Shown: piece by piece, positions 31,317 to 40,824 of the stretch
Position numbering within the stretch: the first letter of the stretch is position 1
How the letters are laid out: each line of letters starts with the position of its first letter
Source of the DNA: Aedoeadaptatus coli
Lineage (GTDB): Bacteria > Bacillota > Clostridia > Tissierellales > Peptoniphilaceae
NCBI RefSeq assembly: GCF_900343085.1
Contig: NZ_OPYI01000015.1
Location: forward strand, 741-50,152
Length of the DNA: 49,412 bases
Reading direction: 5' to 3'
Position numbers and translations under genes: made by a program
Notes under the pieces: generated by a model
What the model was told of the DNA's origin: nothing
The model's database searches: none
The model's input: only the letters and a program-made list of their open reading frames with translations

Positions 31317-31348
31317 ACAAAAAACAGCACCCCCTTTTGGAGTGCCGC
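31317..31348 (-). terminator. Terminator of the Na/Pi cotransporter gene
   Basis: On the minus strand GGCACTCC-AAAA-GGGGGTGCTG is followed by a T-run, 18 nt beyond the stop codon. Confidence 0.75.
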
Positions 31349-31365
31349 TTCATTTCAATTTTTTA

Positions 31366-33066
31366 TCAACCCGCCGTGGCGCGTCGGACGTCTTCCGCCA
31401 CCAGGGATTTTTCCCCGTGGGTTTTAATGGGATCGAAGGTGAGGCGCGCGATGTTAAAGGCGTGGTCGCCGATACGTTCCAAGGTACCCAGGATGTCCAC
31501 GAAGAGGGAGGTCGTGACCGTGGCTTCTTCGTGTTGAGAGGTCATGCGCCTGAAGTGGGAGGCACGAAGTTCGTATTCCAGGTAGTTGAGATTGTTTTCG
31601 TCTTCCTTCATGACATCGTAGAGGTGGTGGTCCCCGCCTTTATAGACGTCCACCCCGTTAACGTACATGTGGATCAACAGTTCGTAGATGGATATGAGCT
31701 CATCCATGGCTTCTTTATGGAATTCCTCGCCGGAATCGTAGATCATTTCGAAGTATTCCACGAGGTTTTGCACCAAGTCGCCGATGCGCTCAAAGTTTTT
31801 CTGCACCTGAAGGCTCGCCGAGTATTCGTCGGCCAGTTCTTCAGAGAGGGACTGCTTGGAAATCTTCAAGAGGTAACTTTCGATTTTCGTATCCAGGGAA
31901 TTGACCATGTCTTCCAGCTGATTGACTTCGTGGAAGTATTTTTTGTCTTTGGTCAAGAGGTACTGCTTGCTGTCTTGAAGGGATTCAAGCACAATGTCGG
32001 ACACCTGCAGGATCGCCGCCTTGGCCTGGGAAAGGGCCCCGGCCGGGAAGGTCTGGACCATGGCTTCGTCCAGCTGAATTTTCCCGAGCTCCAAGGTGAG
32101 GTCGTCGCGCCCCGGCATGATTTTTTTCAGGAGCAGGACGCATTTGGGAATCAGGGGCAGGAAGATGAGCATGCCCACGAAGTTAAAGGTGAAGTGGGCC
32201 ACGGCGATGGTCATCATGTCGTTAAGATGAAGCGCCTCCGACATGTAGACGACGAAGCGTTCGTAGGGGCCGATAATGGCCAGGAAGAAAATAGACACGG
32301 ACACGTTAAATAAAAAGTGGAACAGGGACGTGCGCCGCGCGGCCAGGCTGCCGCCGACGGAGGCCAAGGCCGCGGTGACGGTGGTGCCGATGTTTGCGCC
32401 GAAGACCAGGCCCAAAGCCGCCACCAAGGTAATGGATTTAGTGGCGTAGAGGGTTTGCACGATCCCGACGATGGCCGAGGACGATTGGATCACGCCGGTG
32501 ACCACGGCGCCGATTAAGGCGGCCAGGATCGGTTGGCGACTGAGACGAACGACCATGTCGGAAAAGCCCGGGATGTACTGCAGTTCTTTTAATGCATCGC
32601 CCATGGTGTTTAAGCCGATAAACAAGAGGCCGAAGCCGATGATGATTTCGCCCAGGTAGATGGTTTTTTTCTTCGATGCCATCAGGGCCAAAAATACGCC
32701 TACGAGCAGTATAAAGTAGGCCAAGTAATCCAGTTGAAAACCGATTAAGATCGACGTCACCGTGGTACCGATGTTGGCGCCGAGGATAATGGCAATGGCT
32801 TGACTCATGCCCATGAGTCCGCTTCGTACGAGGGAAATGGCGATAACCGTCGCCGCCGATGAGGATTGGATCAAGCCGGTCATGACGATCCCGACGAGGA
32901 CCGCCATCAGGGGATTGGACGTATATTTTTCTATATAGTCTCGAATTTTCGTGCCGGCAAACTTCGTCAGGCTGTCGCCCATGAGTTTGACGCCGAAAAG
33001 AAACAGGCCCAGACCGCCGGCAATAAAATGCCAGTCAATTTGAGACCATGAACTTACCTCGCCCAT
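31366..33066 (-). CDS. Na/Pi cotransporter family protein with PhoU-like domain
   Basis: This 566-aa membrane protein is likely a sodium-coupled phosphate transporter (NptA/PNaS family). The N-terminal part has two inverted repeats with the signature QSSSA (TGLIQSSSAATV and TGVIQSSSAIVG), each followed by GANIGTTVT. The C-terminal roughly 220 residues form a soluble helical PhoU-like domain (NFERIGDLVQNLVEY; TLERIGDHAFNIA). The ATG at 33064-33066 follows GAAGGAG; the GTG at 33084 precedes the ribosome binding site. A TATAAT box lies in the upstream spacer. It is a single-gene unit. Confidence 0.93.
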   Translation of the reverse strand: MGEVSSWSQIDWHFIAGGLGLFLFGVKLMGDSLTKFAGTKIRDYIEKYTSNPLMAVLVGIVMTGLIQSSSAATVIAISLVRSGLMGMSQAIAIILGANIGTTVTSILIGFQLDYLAYFILLVGVFLALMASKKKTIYLGEIIIGFGLLFIGLNTMGDALKELQYIPGFSDMVVRLSRQPILAALIGAVVTGVIQSSSAIVGIVQTLYATKSITLVAALGLVFGANIGTTVTAALASVGGSLAARRTSLFHFLFNVSVSIFFLAIIGPYERFVVYMSEALHLNDMMTIAVAHFTFNFVGMLIFLPLIPKCVLLLKKIMPGRDDLTLELGKIQLDEAMVQTFPAGALSQAKAAILQVSDIVLESLQDSKQYLLTKDKKYFHEVNQLEDMVNSLDTKIESYLLKISKQSLSEELADEYSASLQVQKNFERIGDLVQNLVEYFEMIYDSGEEFHKEAMDELISIYELLIHMYVNGVDVYKGGDHHLYDVMKEDENNLNYLEYELRASHFRRMTSQHEEATVTTSLFVDILGTLERIGDHAFNIARLTFDPIKTHGEKSLVAEDVRRATAG

Positions 33067-33184
33067 AGATTCTCCTTCCGTCACAATGTTTCATACATAG
33101 TCGATCTTATTATATCAAAAAGTAAAGTCCGGGTAAGGCTTATGTTATAAAATCTCTCTTTTTATTTCTTTCCCCGATTCGGCA

Positions 33185-33212
33185 GAAAAAAAGCGCCTGC
33201 GAGAGGCGCTTC
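33185..33212 (-). terminator. Terminator of the AGCS symporter gene
   Basis: On the minus strand AAGCGCCT-CTCGC-AGGCGCTT is followed by a T-run. Confidence 0.88.
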
Positions 33213-33228
33213 GATTTTCTGTGAATGT

Positions 33229-34626
33229 TTACTTCCAATAATCCAATTTGCTTTCGTCCAGGCCGATGTTTCTGCCGATAAAGTGGGGATCTTTGCCGGC
33301 GTGGGCCTGTTCTTTGTAGTCTTTTAAGGCGGCCAGAGCCTGATTGCTCAAGAGCAAAATCGAGGGAATGTTCACGAGAACCATCATGGCCATTAAAAAG
33401 TCCGCCACATTCCACGCCAGTTCCATTTCCATGCTGCTGCCCAGGAAGATGAGCAGAATCGCCACGAGGCGGTAGCACAACATAAAGGTTTTGGAGGGCG
33501 CCTTTTTGTGGAGGTAGTTCAGGCAGCTGTCCACGTAGTAGAGATTGCCCAAAAGGGTGGTGAAGGCAAAGAGGGTCAACGACAGGGAGATAAAGACGTA
33601 GCCGTAGTGACCGAAGACCGTGGCCAGTGATTCCTGTACATAGGCGGCGCCGGCCAATTCTTCCGTGGCTTCCACGCCCGATGCCATGGCCATAAATGCC
33701 GTGGCGGAGCAGATCACCAGGGTATCTAAAAAGACGGAAAACATTTGAACGAGGCCTTGTTTTACCGGGTGGGACACGTCCGCCGAGGCAGCGGCGTTGG
33801 GCGCGGAACCCATACCGGCTTCGTTGGAGTACAGCCCACGCTTGACCCCTTGGACCAAAGCGGAGCCGGCCAAGCCGCCGAAGATGGCTTGGAAGTTAAA
33901 GGCGTCGGAGAAGATGTTTTTGAAGACCGTGGGCATGTAGGTAATGTTTTTCACGATCATAAACAGGGCCATGGCCACGAAGATAATCCCCATAAAGGGA
34001 ACCAATGTGGAGGTGGCCTTGATGATGCGCTTGCCGCCGCCCAAGATGCAGAAGCCTGCGACGACGGCGAGGATGCCGCCGATGATCCAGGTGGTCTTTC
34101 CTTCCACGAAGAAATCGTAGACGCGGAAAGAGTCGGTCATGTTGAAGGACGCCAGCATATTAAAGCCCACGGCGTAGGTTAAAATCAAGAAGACGGCGAA
34201 GAGCACGCCTAATTTTCGGGAGCCTAAGGCCACTTCGATGTAGTAGCTCGGGCCGCCGTAGCTGTTGCCGTGCTCGCCCCGGCGCTTATAAATTTGCGCC
34301 AAGGTGGACTCGATAAAGGCCGATGCGCCGCCGATTAAGGCGATGATCCACATCCAGAACACGGCACCGTAGCCGCCGAGGCAAATGGCCTGTGCCACGC
34401 CGACGATGTTGCCCGTGCCGACGCGGGATGCCGTTGAGACCATGAGGGCCTGGAAGGAAGACACTTCCCCTTCGTGGGGCTTTTCACGCAACACCCGTAG
34501 GGATTCGCCGAACATCGAAATTTGTAAAAATCCCGTGCGCACGGTGAAGTAAAGGCCGGCGCCGATTAAAATAATAATAAGTATGGGGTAGTACAAATAC
34601 CCGTTTACTTTCAGTAACAGATCCAT
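33229..34626 (-). CDS. Alanine/glycine:cation symporter (AGCS)
   Basis: This sodium-coupled amino-acid symporter has 465 aa and about 11 TM helices in the cell membrane. Family signatures are clear: VSTASRVGTGNIVGVA near residue 65, GGPSYYIE and the RGLYSNEAGMGSAPNAAASA motif around 270-290. It would import alanine or glycine. The ATG at 34626 follows GAGGTG. It is monocistronic, with a promoter at 34676-34703 and its own terminator. Confidence 0.95.
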   Translation of the reverse strand: MDLLLKVNGYLYYPILIIILIGAGLYFTVRTGFLQISMFGESLRVLREKPHEGEVSSFQALMVSTASRVGTGNIVGVAQAICLGGYGAVFWMWIIALIGGASAFIESTLAQIYKRRGEHGNSYGGPSYYIEVALGSRKLGVLFAVFLILTYAVGFNMLASFNMTDSFRVYDFFVEGKTTWIIGGILAVVAGFCILGGGKRIIKATSTLVPFMGIIFVAMALFMIVKNITYMPTVFKNIFSDAFNFQAIFGGLAGSALVQGVKRGLYSNEAGMGSAPNAAASADVSHPVKQGLVQMFSVFLDTLVICSATAFMAMASGVEATEELAGAAYVQESLATVFGHYGYVFISLSLTLFAFTTLLGNLYYVDSCLNYLHKKAPSKTFMLCYRLVAILLIFLGSSMEMELAWNVADFLMAMMVLVNIPSILLLSNQALAALKDYKEQAHAGKDPHFIGRNIGLDESKLDYWK

Positions 34627-34665
34627 TGTTCACCTCAGTTTCTTAACGATACGTACAACATTCAT

Positions 34666-34703
34666 GGTTGTTCACATTCTATCACAACCAACTACATTGT
34701 AAA
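34666..34703 (-). promoter_or_regulatory. agcS promoter with inverted repeat
   Basis: On the minus strand TTTACA (34698-34703), 16 nt and TAGAAT (34676-34681) precede agcS by about 50 nt. GGTTGT (34666-34671) and ACAACC (34684-34689) form an inverted repeat across the -10 and start region, a likely repressor site. Confidence 0.6.
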
Positions 34704-34788
34704 AGAATATTTTGCATTGACACGGATTTTTCCGCTCTGCTCTGAAAAAGCGGCCTCTTTGTTCTTTACATCAATCGGCAATTGACGC

Positions 34789-34823
34789 AAAAAACCTCTC
34801 CATTGCAAGCCGCGACGGAGAGG
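34789..34823 (-). terminator. Terminator after the 36-aa membrane peptide
   Basis: On the minus strand CCTCTCC (34817-34823) pairs with GGAGAGG (34795-34801) around a 15-nt loop, followed by six T. It separates the small gene from agcS. Confidence 0.75.
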
Positions 34824-34854
34824 CTTTTCATACCTTCAGAAAGTGAGGCGCGTT

Positions 34855-34965
34855 TTATTTTTTATTGGCGATCTTCGCCAGATAGTATACGACGAGTACC
34901 ATAAAGACGAGCTTTACAACGATGGTTATGCCGGAATATATACCTCCAAACAAAGCAGATTCCAT
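34855..34965 (-). CDS. Small single-span membrane peptide (36 aa)
   Basis: ATG at 34963-34965 is preceded by AGGAGG at 6-nt spacing, and the frame ends with TAA at 34855. The peptide has one hydrophobic helix (about residues 12-33) with a Lys at 18 and a basic end (AKIANKK). It has its own terminator, so it is a separate short transcript upstream of agcS and in the same direction. It resembles in size the small accessory subunits known for some secondary transporters, but I do not recognise the family. Function is unknown; an AGCS or V-ATPase partner is only a guess. Confidence 0.7.
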   Translation of the reverse strand: MESALFGGIYSGITIVVKLVFMVLVVYYLAKIANKK

Positions 34966-35058
34966 AAAATACCTCCTAAATAATGGCTTCTACGAAAACG
35001 TCCATTTGCTTCCTTCGATCATAAAGCGCAGGTAATCTCTGCAAAGGCCCTTGTTAAA

Positions 35059-35556
35059 TTAGTCGTTAAGCTTCGGCGCGATTTTTTCCATGTAGGTTTC
35101 GATGCGCGCGGCCATGGGCGGGGCGAAGTCGCCGGCGTTTAGCATGGCGCCGAGCTCCTCTTTGCCCACGAATTTGTAATCTTCCACTTCGCTTTTTTGC
35201 ATTTTGATCTTGTCCACGTCTCTTACGAGGAGAAAGATTTTGGAAAATTTCTGATTTTCTTTCATGGTGCCGAGGAAGGTGAGGTCTCTGTCCGTGGCCC
35301 GAATGCCCACTTCTTCTTTGAGCTCGCGCAGGGCGCCCTCCAGTGGGCTTTCCTTATCCACGACGCTTCCCATGGTAAATTCCCATTGATGGGGGAAGGT
35401 TTTGTTCTTGGCCCGCTTCGTCACCAGGAGTTTCCCCCGGGAGATGACCATGACGCCCGAGACGACGAAATACTCCGTGGCCTCCAGCGGCTCTTTTCGG
35501 TCTTTTAAATAGCCCAGGTAGTTAAAATCTTCGTCGTACATGCGCCTCAGTTCCAC
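35059..35556 (-). CDS. NUDIX hydrolase
   Basis: This 165-aa protein has a complete Nudix box, from GSVVDKESPLEGALRE to LKEEVGI at about residues 62-84. It would hydrolyse a nucleoside-diphosphate-linked substrate; the IPP-isomerase-like layout at the N-terminus (DEDFNYLGYLKDRKE) is also seen in many Nudix proteins of unknown substrate. The start is GTG at 35554-35556, five nt after AAAGGAGG. It lies 11 nt after the V-ATPase D gene and is probably the last gene of that operon. Confidence 0.88.
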   Translation of the reverse strand: MELRRMYDEDFNYLGYLKDRKEPLEATEYFVVSGVMVISRGKLLVTKRAKNKTFPHQWEFTMGSVVDKESPLEGALRELKEEVGIRATDRDLTFLGTMKENQKFSKIFLLVRDVDKIKMQKSEVEDYKFVGKEELGAMLNAGDFAPPMAARIETYMEKIAPKLND

Positions 35557-35567
35557 GGCGGCCTCCT

Positions 35568-36185
35568 TTATTTGCTGACATTGTTTTTGACGCGCTTCAA
35601 GCGGAAGAAATCTTCCCGCTCTTTTTCCGCCAAAATTTCTTCGATTTCTTTTTTCGCGGCTTCGTACTTGGGAATTTGGATTTTTTCCAGGGCATTGGCC
35701 CGCTTCACGGTTTTTTTGATTTCCTTGGCCAGACGGTAGAGATCCGTTTCGATTTCAGCCAGCTCGTAAATCCTCGCCCGCATGTCGTGCATGCGAATGT
35801 AGGCTTCGTCGAAGGCGAAGTTGGATTCAAACATACTGAAGGTGGTTTGGGGCTTAAAGGCCTTGTAGTGGATTTCGGGGATCTCCACGCCCATGACGGA
35901 GCGGTAGCCGATGTGGTAGGGCTCTTCCGTGGGCATGGATTTGCTCATTCCCACCACGGACTCCCATCCCATGGTCACCGAGGCCATGGTGAGGGCGTCG
36001 TAGGATTGGCTGAAGTGCTTTTCCACCTCTTGTTGAATGGTTTGCGCCCGGGCGTTTAAGCGCATGATCTCGCGCATGAGCACGGCCCGCTTTTTATCCA
36101 GCAGGCTGTAGCCCCGCTTGGCAAAATCCAAAGCGTTTTTTACTTTGATTAAATTGGCTTTCGTCGCCGTTACGCGTTTCGCCAT
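35568..36185 (-). CDS. V-type ATPase subunit D
   Basis: This is the central-stalk subunit (205 aa), an antiparallel coiled coil that rotates inside the A3B3 head. It begins MAKRVTATKANLIKVK and has the family's long N- and C-terminal helices. The start follows GAGGTG, 9 nt after the B gene stop. Confidence 0.93.
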   Translation of the reverse strand: MAKRVTATKANLIKVKNALDFAKRGYSLLDKKRAVLMREIMRLNARAQTIQQEVEKHFSQSYDALTMASVTMGWESVVGMSKSMPTEEPYHIGYRSVMGVEIPEIHYKAFKPQTTFSMFESNFAFDEAYIRMHDMRARIYELAEIETDLYRLAKEIKKTVKRANALEKIQIPKYEAAKKEIEEILAEKEREDFFRLKRVKNNVSK

Positions 36186-36194
36186 GGCTCACCT

Positions 36195-37568
36195 CTAATA
36201 ATATTTCTCGAGAATCTTGGGATCGACGCGCACCAAACTGTCCTTGGGCAGGGTCCGGAGGAGTTCCCAGGCCTTGTCCAGGGTTTGGCCGATGGCGGAG
36301 GACTCGTTAAAGTCCTGGCCGATAAATTCGTTTTCGAATCGGCGGCCGAATTCCAAAAGCTTTTGATCCCCTTCGGAAAGTTCCTCTTCCCCGATGATTT
36401 GCGCCAAAGAGCGCACTTCGATGCATCGGGAATAGGAGGCGAAGAGCTGGGCGGAGACGTCGGAATGGTCTTCCCGGGTGTAGTCCGCCCCGATGCCGTC
36501 TTTCATCAAACGGGACAGGGAGTCCAGAATGTTAATGGGGGGATAAATGCCCTGGCCGTGCAAGTCACGGGAAAGCACGATTTGGCCTTCGGTGATGTAG
36601 CCGGTCAAGTCGGGAATCGGGTGGGTAATGTCGTCGGAGGGCATGGTCAGTATGGGAATCAAGGTGACCGAGCCCTTCACGCCTTTGATCATTCCCGCGC
36701 GCTCGTAGATGGCGGCGAGGTCCGAGTACAAATAGCCCGGGTAGCCTTTTCTGGAAGGCACTTCTTGTTGTTGGGAAGACACTTCCCGCAAGCTTTCCCC
36801 GTAGCTGGTCATGTCGGTCATAATGACCAGGACGTGTTTGTGTTGTTCGAATGCCAGGTATTCCGCCGCGGTCAGGGCGCATTTCGGCGCGATGATCCGC
36901 TCCATAATCGGGTCGTCGGCGTAGTTCATGTAGATGACGACTTTGTCCATAACGCCGGCTTCCATAAAGCTGTCCGTAAAGAAGGACGCCACTTCCCGCT
37001 TCAGGCCCATGCCGCAGAAGACCACGGCGAAATCGCCGCTTTCGCCCGCGTCGGAAACGTTGGCTTGGCGAACGATTTGGGCGGCGAGCTCGTTGTGGGG
37101 CAGCCCTGCGCCGGAGAAGATCGGGAGCTTTTGCCCGCGAATCAGGGTCATGACGGAGTCGATGCCGCGAATCCCCGTTTGGATGAAGTTTCTCGGGTAT
37201 TCCCGGGCCACCGGGTTCATGGGCTGGCCGTTGACATTGTAAAATTTATCGGAATAGACCGGGCCGCCTTTGTCGATGGCGCGGCCGATGCCACTGAAGC
37301 GGCGGCCTAAGATTTCCGGGGACAGGGGGATTTCAAAGGGACGCCCTTCGAAGACCACGTTTAAATTTTCCGTGGAAACCCCCATGGATTCGCCGAAGAC
37401 CTGAACCGTGGCGGCATCGTCGTTGATGCCGATGACCCGGCCCACGAGGATTTCCTTCGTGTCCCGATTGGTAATGGAGACGATCTCGCCGTAGCGCACC
37501 CGGTGCAGGCCGGAGAGCTGAATCAGGGAGCCGTCGACATTATCTAAGCGCAAATACTCTTTCTTCAT
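36195..37568 (-). CDS. V-type ATPase subunit B
   Basis: This is the non-catalytic nucleotide-binding head subunit (457 aa). It contains the B-type replacement of the P-loop, [15 protein letters not shown], and later [15 protein letters not shown]. Only 3 nt separate it from the A gene, and the ribosome binding site GAGGAGGTG lies inside the A gene end. Confidence 0.95.
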   Translation of the reverse strand: MKKEYLRLDNVDGSLIQLSGLHRVRYGEIVSITNRDTKEILVGRVIGINDDAATVQVFGESMGVSTENLNVVFEGRPFEIPLSPEILGRRFSGIGRAIDKGGPVYSDKFYNVNGQPMNPVAREYPRNFIQTGIRGIDSVMTLIRGQKLPIFSGAGLPHNELAAQIVRQANVSDAGESGDFAVVFCGMGLKREVASFFTDSFMEAGVMDKVVIYMNYADDPIMERIIAPKCALTAAEYLAFEQHKHVLVIMTDMTSYGESLREVSSQQQEVPSRKGYPGYLYSDLAAIYERAGMIKGVKGSVTLIPILTMPSDDITHPIPDLTGYITEGQIVLSRDLHGQGIYPPINILDSLSRLMKDGIGADYTREDHSDVSAQLFASYSRCIEVRSLAQIIGEEELSEGDQKLLEFGRRFENEFIGQDFNESSAIGQTLDKAWELLRTLPKDSLVRVDPKILEKYY

Positions 37569-37571
37569 GGC

Positions 37572-39452
37572 CTACACCTCCTCTTCTTGCGGTTCTCGGG
37601 CGGTTTTATCCGCTTCGCTTTGATTGTTTTCCTCCGCCTCTTGCTTTTTCTCTTGGATTTCGTAAGCTTCCATTTCGTTTTCGGCGATGCCGTATTCGAT
37701 GCGGATTTCTCTGTAATGCTCTTGAATATCGTTGATTAAGTGGGTGAAGGCCTTCATGTCGTCGTTGGCAATGTTGTACTTCATGTTCACGATTTTGTTA
37801 TGCAGGGCGTCGTCTTTTACTTCTTCAATGGAGATGCCCTGATCCAGCACCACTTTGCCCTCTTCGTACAAGGTGTCGATGACTTCCATCATGGCAAATT
37901 GTTTTTCCAGGGGCACGGACTGGTCGATGTCGTTAAAGGCGTTTTGTTGCAGGAAGGCGTCTTTGATCATACGGGCGATAATTAATAGGAAGCGTTCCTT
38001 GTCGGGAAGCACGTCCTCGCCGACGAGCATGACGATTTCCTGGAGCCGGGCCTCTTCGTTTAAGATGTTCATGAATTTCTTCCGCAGGCCCGGAAGGTCC
38101 CCGTCCAGGCGATTGTCGTAGTAGTTGGACAGGGCGCCGATGTAGCCGGAGTAGGAATGGAGCCAGTGAATGGCCGGGTAGTGCCTGGAGTAGGCCAGGT
38201 CTTTATCCAGGGCCAAGAACACATTGACGAAGCGGCGGGTGTTTTCCGTGACGGGCTCGGAGAAGTCGCCCCCGGCCGGGGAGACGGCGCCGATGGTGGT
38301 GACGGAGCCTTCCTCGCCGCATAAGGTTTTGGCGGAGCCGCTGCGCTCGTAGAAGGAGGCGATGCGACTGGGCAGGTAAGCCGGGTAGCCTTCTTCGGCG
38401 GGCATTTCTTCCAAGCGACCGGAAATTTCACGTAAGGCTTCCGCCCAGCGGGAGGTGGAGTCGGCCATCATGGCCACGTCGTAGCCCTGATCCCTAAAGT
38501 ATTCGGCGATGGTGATGCCGGTGTAGATGGAGGCTTCACGGGCCGCTACGGGCATGTTCGACGTGTTGGCGATTAAGATGGTGCGCTGCATCAGGGGCTT
38601 GCCGGAGTTCGGGTCGATGAGCTTCGGAAAGTCTTCCAATACTTCCGTCATTTCGTTGCCCCGCTCGCCGCAGCCGATGTAGACGATGATGTCCGCGTCG
38701 CAGAATTTGGCGATGGAGTGTTGGGTCATGGTCTTGCCCGTACCGAAGCCGCCGGGAATGGCCACGGTGCCGCCTTTGGCAATGGGAAAGAATACGTCAA
38801 GCACCCGCTGGCCGGTGACCAGGAGTTGATCGGCGTCTAAAAATTCGTCGACGGGCCTCGGGATACGCACGGGCCAGGGATGACTCATGGCCACCTCGTG
38901 TTCCTCGCCGGCTTCGTCTTTGATTTTGCAGACGGGTTCCACAATGTTGTAATCGCCGGCCTCGGCGACCCACACCACTTCCCCGGAGACGTTCGGGGGG
39001 AGGATGATGCGGTGGGTAATGATTTCCGTTTCTTCCACGGTGCCCACGACGGCGCCGCGGTGAAGCACATCCCCCGCCTTGACTACGGGCTCAAAGGCCC
39101 AGAGCTTTTCCAGATCCAAATTCATCATGCCGATGCCTTCGGGGATAAAGCTGCCGTATTTTTCGTTGATGCGGTTAAGAGGCCGCTCGATGCCGTCGAA
39201 CATGTTTCCGAGAAGGCCCGGGCCTAAACGCACGGAGAGCGGCCCGCCGGTGGAGACGATGCCCTCGTCCCGCATAAGGCCTTCGGTTTCTTCGTAGACC
39301 TGCACGATGCCTTCGTCGCCGTGAATGGCGATCACTTCGCCGATCAGCTTTTTATCGCCGACCTGCACCATTTCCCGCATGGAGAAATCCCCCATGGGCT
39401 TGCCCACGACGACGGGCCCGTTGATCTTTATGATTTTTGCTTCTTTACTCAT
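37572..39452 (-). CDS. V-type ATPase catalytic subunit A
   Basis: This is the catalytic head subunit (626 aa). Walker A is GGFGTGKT at about 240, the bulge domain specific to V/A-type enzymes lies before it, and the catalytic Glu region GCGERGNEM follows. An acidic tail (KQEAEENNQSEADK onward) extends the C-terminus beyond the usual length. It overlaps the E gene by 8 nt. The presence of full A, B, C, D, E, F, G, I and K genes argues for a functional rotary enzyme. Confidence 0.96.
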   Translation of the reverse strand: MSKEAKIIKINGPVVVGKPMGDFSMREMVQVGDKKLIGEVIAIHGDEGIVQVYEETEGLMRDEGIVSTGGPLSVRLGPGLLGNMFDGIERPLNRINEKYGSFIPEGIGMMNLDLEKLWAFEPVVKAGDVLHRGAVVGTVEETEIITHRIILPPNVSGEVVWVAEAGDYNIVEPVCKIKDEAGEEHEVAMSHPWPVRIPRPVDEFLDADQLLVTGQRVLDVFFPIAKGGTVAIPGGFGTGKTMTQHSIAKFCDADIIVYIGCGERGNEMTEVLEDFPKLIDPNSGKPLMQRTILIANTSNMPVAAREASIYTGITIAEYFRDQGYDVAMMADSTSRWAEALREISGRLEEMPAEEGYPAYLPSRIASFYERSGSAKTLCGEEGSVTTIGAVSPAGGDFSEPVTENTRRFVNVFLALDKDLAYSRHYPAIHWLHSYSGYIGALSNYYDNRLDGDLPGLRKKFMNILNEEARLQEIVMLVGEDVLPDKERFLLIIARMIKDAFLQQNAFNDIDQSVPLEKQFAMMEVIDTLYEEGKVVLDQGISIEEVKDDALHNKIVNMKYNIANDDMKAFTHLINDIQEHYREIRIEYGIAENEMEAYEIQEKKQEAEENNQSEADKTAREPQEEEV

Positions 39453-40071
39453 GGTCCATCTCCTCTTGGAACAGGCGGTAGAGCAGCTTGCCGATGGCGT
39501 AGCGCTTGTCTTCGATCATGGTGTAAAGGTCGTAGTTTAAACTGTACGTCCTGTCCATGTCGCTGATGGTGTGCCCACCGATGCGCGCATCCTCTAAGGT
39601 CTCTCCGTGAAGGACGATGCCCTTTTCCTCGGCCATGGTCTTAAATGTATCGAAAAACCGATCCATGTCCGCCGCCACCATGTGGAAGCGGTACTCCCCG
39701 GGCTTTAATTCATTCAGGGACTCCTCCACGCGAACGGCGAGGTCTTCGCCGTATTGCGGGGTGTGGGTGTATTCCACGGCCCGGGCACGAATGGCTTCGA
39801 TAAAGTCTTTTTTCAGTTCGTTGATCTTTTTAAGTTCCAAGACGCGCTCGTTTTCCTTGGCCTTGGCGATCTTTTCATTGCCCATGACCCGGGCGAGATC
39901 GGCGCGGCGACGAACGATGTTGTCTTTTTCTTCGTTCAGTTGTTTTTCCTTGCGCTCCAAAAGGTTGTTTTTTTCCTGTTCCCAGGCCTCTTTGCGCTTC
40001 TGTAAATCCGTTAAACGCCGCTTGTAGACGACGTTTTCGAATAATTCCAATTTGCTTTCGACTTGCAGCAT
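39445..40071 (-). CDS. V-type ATPase subunit E
   Basis: This is the peripheral-stalk subunit (208 aa). A long charged coiled coil occupies the N-terminal half and an alpha-beta C-terminal domain binds the A3B3 head. It starts at ATG 40071 after GGTGAG. Confidence 0.88.
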   Translation of the reverse strand: MLQVESKLELFENVVYKRRLTDLQKRKEAWEQEKNNLLERKEKQLNEEKDNIVRRRADLARVMGNEKIAKAKENERVLELKKINELKKDFIEAIRARAVEYTHTPQYGEDLAVRVEESLNELKPGEYRFHMVAADMDRFFDTFKTMAEEKGIVLHGETLEDARIGGHTISDMDRTYSLNYDLYTMIEDKRYAIGKLLYRLFQEEMDHE

Positions 40072-40082
40072 TTTCTCACCTA

Positions 40083-40391
40083 CTAATCCAGTTTCACCCC
40101 GATGGCGTCGCGAACGTATTTCATAATGAAATCATCTTCCGTGTAGCCATCTCTTCCGGGCAATGTGCAGATAAAGGGACTGCGCTTTTTCTCTTTGACA
40201 GCCAGAACCTTCTCTTCCAACGTGCGAAAGTCCTTTTCGTTTAAGATAATCATGCCGATGTTTTTATCTTCCAAGGCGGCGTCGAAGGCGGCATTCAGCG
40301 CCTCAGTATCGGCGCAGTACACCCCTTCGAATCCGCTCATACGAAGGGCGACGAGAAATTCGTCGTCGCGAGAGATGACCCTGGAGATCAT
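40083..40391 (-). CDS. V-type ATPase subunit F
   Basis: This small central-stalk subunit (102 aa) has a Rossmann-like fold. Typical features are ISRDDEFLVALRMSGFEGV at the start and IGMIILNEKDF in the middle. Its ATG overlaps the K stop codon as TAATG with only a weak ribosome binding site, so its translation is probably coupled to K. Confidence 0.9.
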   Translation of the reverse strand: MISRVISRDDEFLVALRMSGFEGVYCADTEALNAAFDAALEDKNIGMIILNEKDFRTLEEKVLAVKEKKRSPFICTLPGRDGYTEDDFIMKYVRDAIGVKLD

Positions 40392-40810
40392 TACAGTTTG
40401 CCCAGGATCATGATGGAAATGATCAAGCCGTAAATGGCGATCCCTTCGGCCAAGCCGACGAAGATCAGGGTCTTCCCTAAGATGGAGTCGTCTTCACTGA
40501 CGGCACCCAATGCGGCGCTTCCGACGATGCCGACGGCATAACCCGTACCGATGGTGGCGAGGCCCGTGGAGAGGGCTGCGGCCAAAAGGCCCAGGCCGTT
40601 TACTTCCGTCGCACCGGTGGCTGCGTGGACGACGCCGGGGGCGAGGAGCACGTAGGCGGCGAGAACCGTGGGGATAAAGGCGAGCAGATTGGTGCGCATG
40701 GCTTTCTTAAGTTTTACGCGGTCGGAGGACACGCCCCGTTCCAAAAAGACGAAGCCGGCTGCAATGGTGGATAAGACCACGAGGGATGCTAAAAATAATA
40801 TTTTTTCCAT
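40391..40810 (-). CDS. V-type ATPase proteolipid subunit K
   Basis: This membrane-rotor subunit (139 aa) has four hydrophobic segments, i.e. two fused hairpins with a single ion-binding carboxylate in the last helix (VGLAEGIAIYGL). That is the layout of Enterococcus NtpK. The glutamine-containing Na+ pattern of NtpK is not obvious here, and Gly follows the Glu, so proton coupling is possible; this is tentative. The ATG at 40808-40810 follows AAGGAG, and a TTG six nt upstream is less well placed. Confidence 0.92.
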   Translation of the reverse strand: MEKILFLASLVVLSTIAAGFVFLERGVSSDRVKLKKAMRTNLLAFIPTVLAAYVLLAPGVVHAATGATEVNGLGLLAAALSTGLATIGTGYAVGIVGSAALGAVSEDDSILGKTLIFVGLAEGIAIYGLIISIMILGKL

Positions 40811-40824
40811 AATCAATCTCCTTC

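Noticed and set aside
31312-32313. Long plus-strand frame opposite the Na/Pi cotransporter gene
   Set aside because: It runs antisense through a clearly recognised gene and shows no family motifs.
34630-34662. An 11-codon frame just before agcS as a second leader peptide
   Set aside because: It has no ribosome binding site, no run of one amino acid and no terminator between it and agcS.
36285-37310. 341-codon plus-strand frame opposite V-ATPase subunit B
   Set aside because: It is antisense to a well-conserved gene and has low-complexity residue usage.
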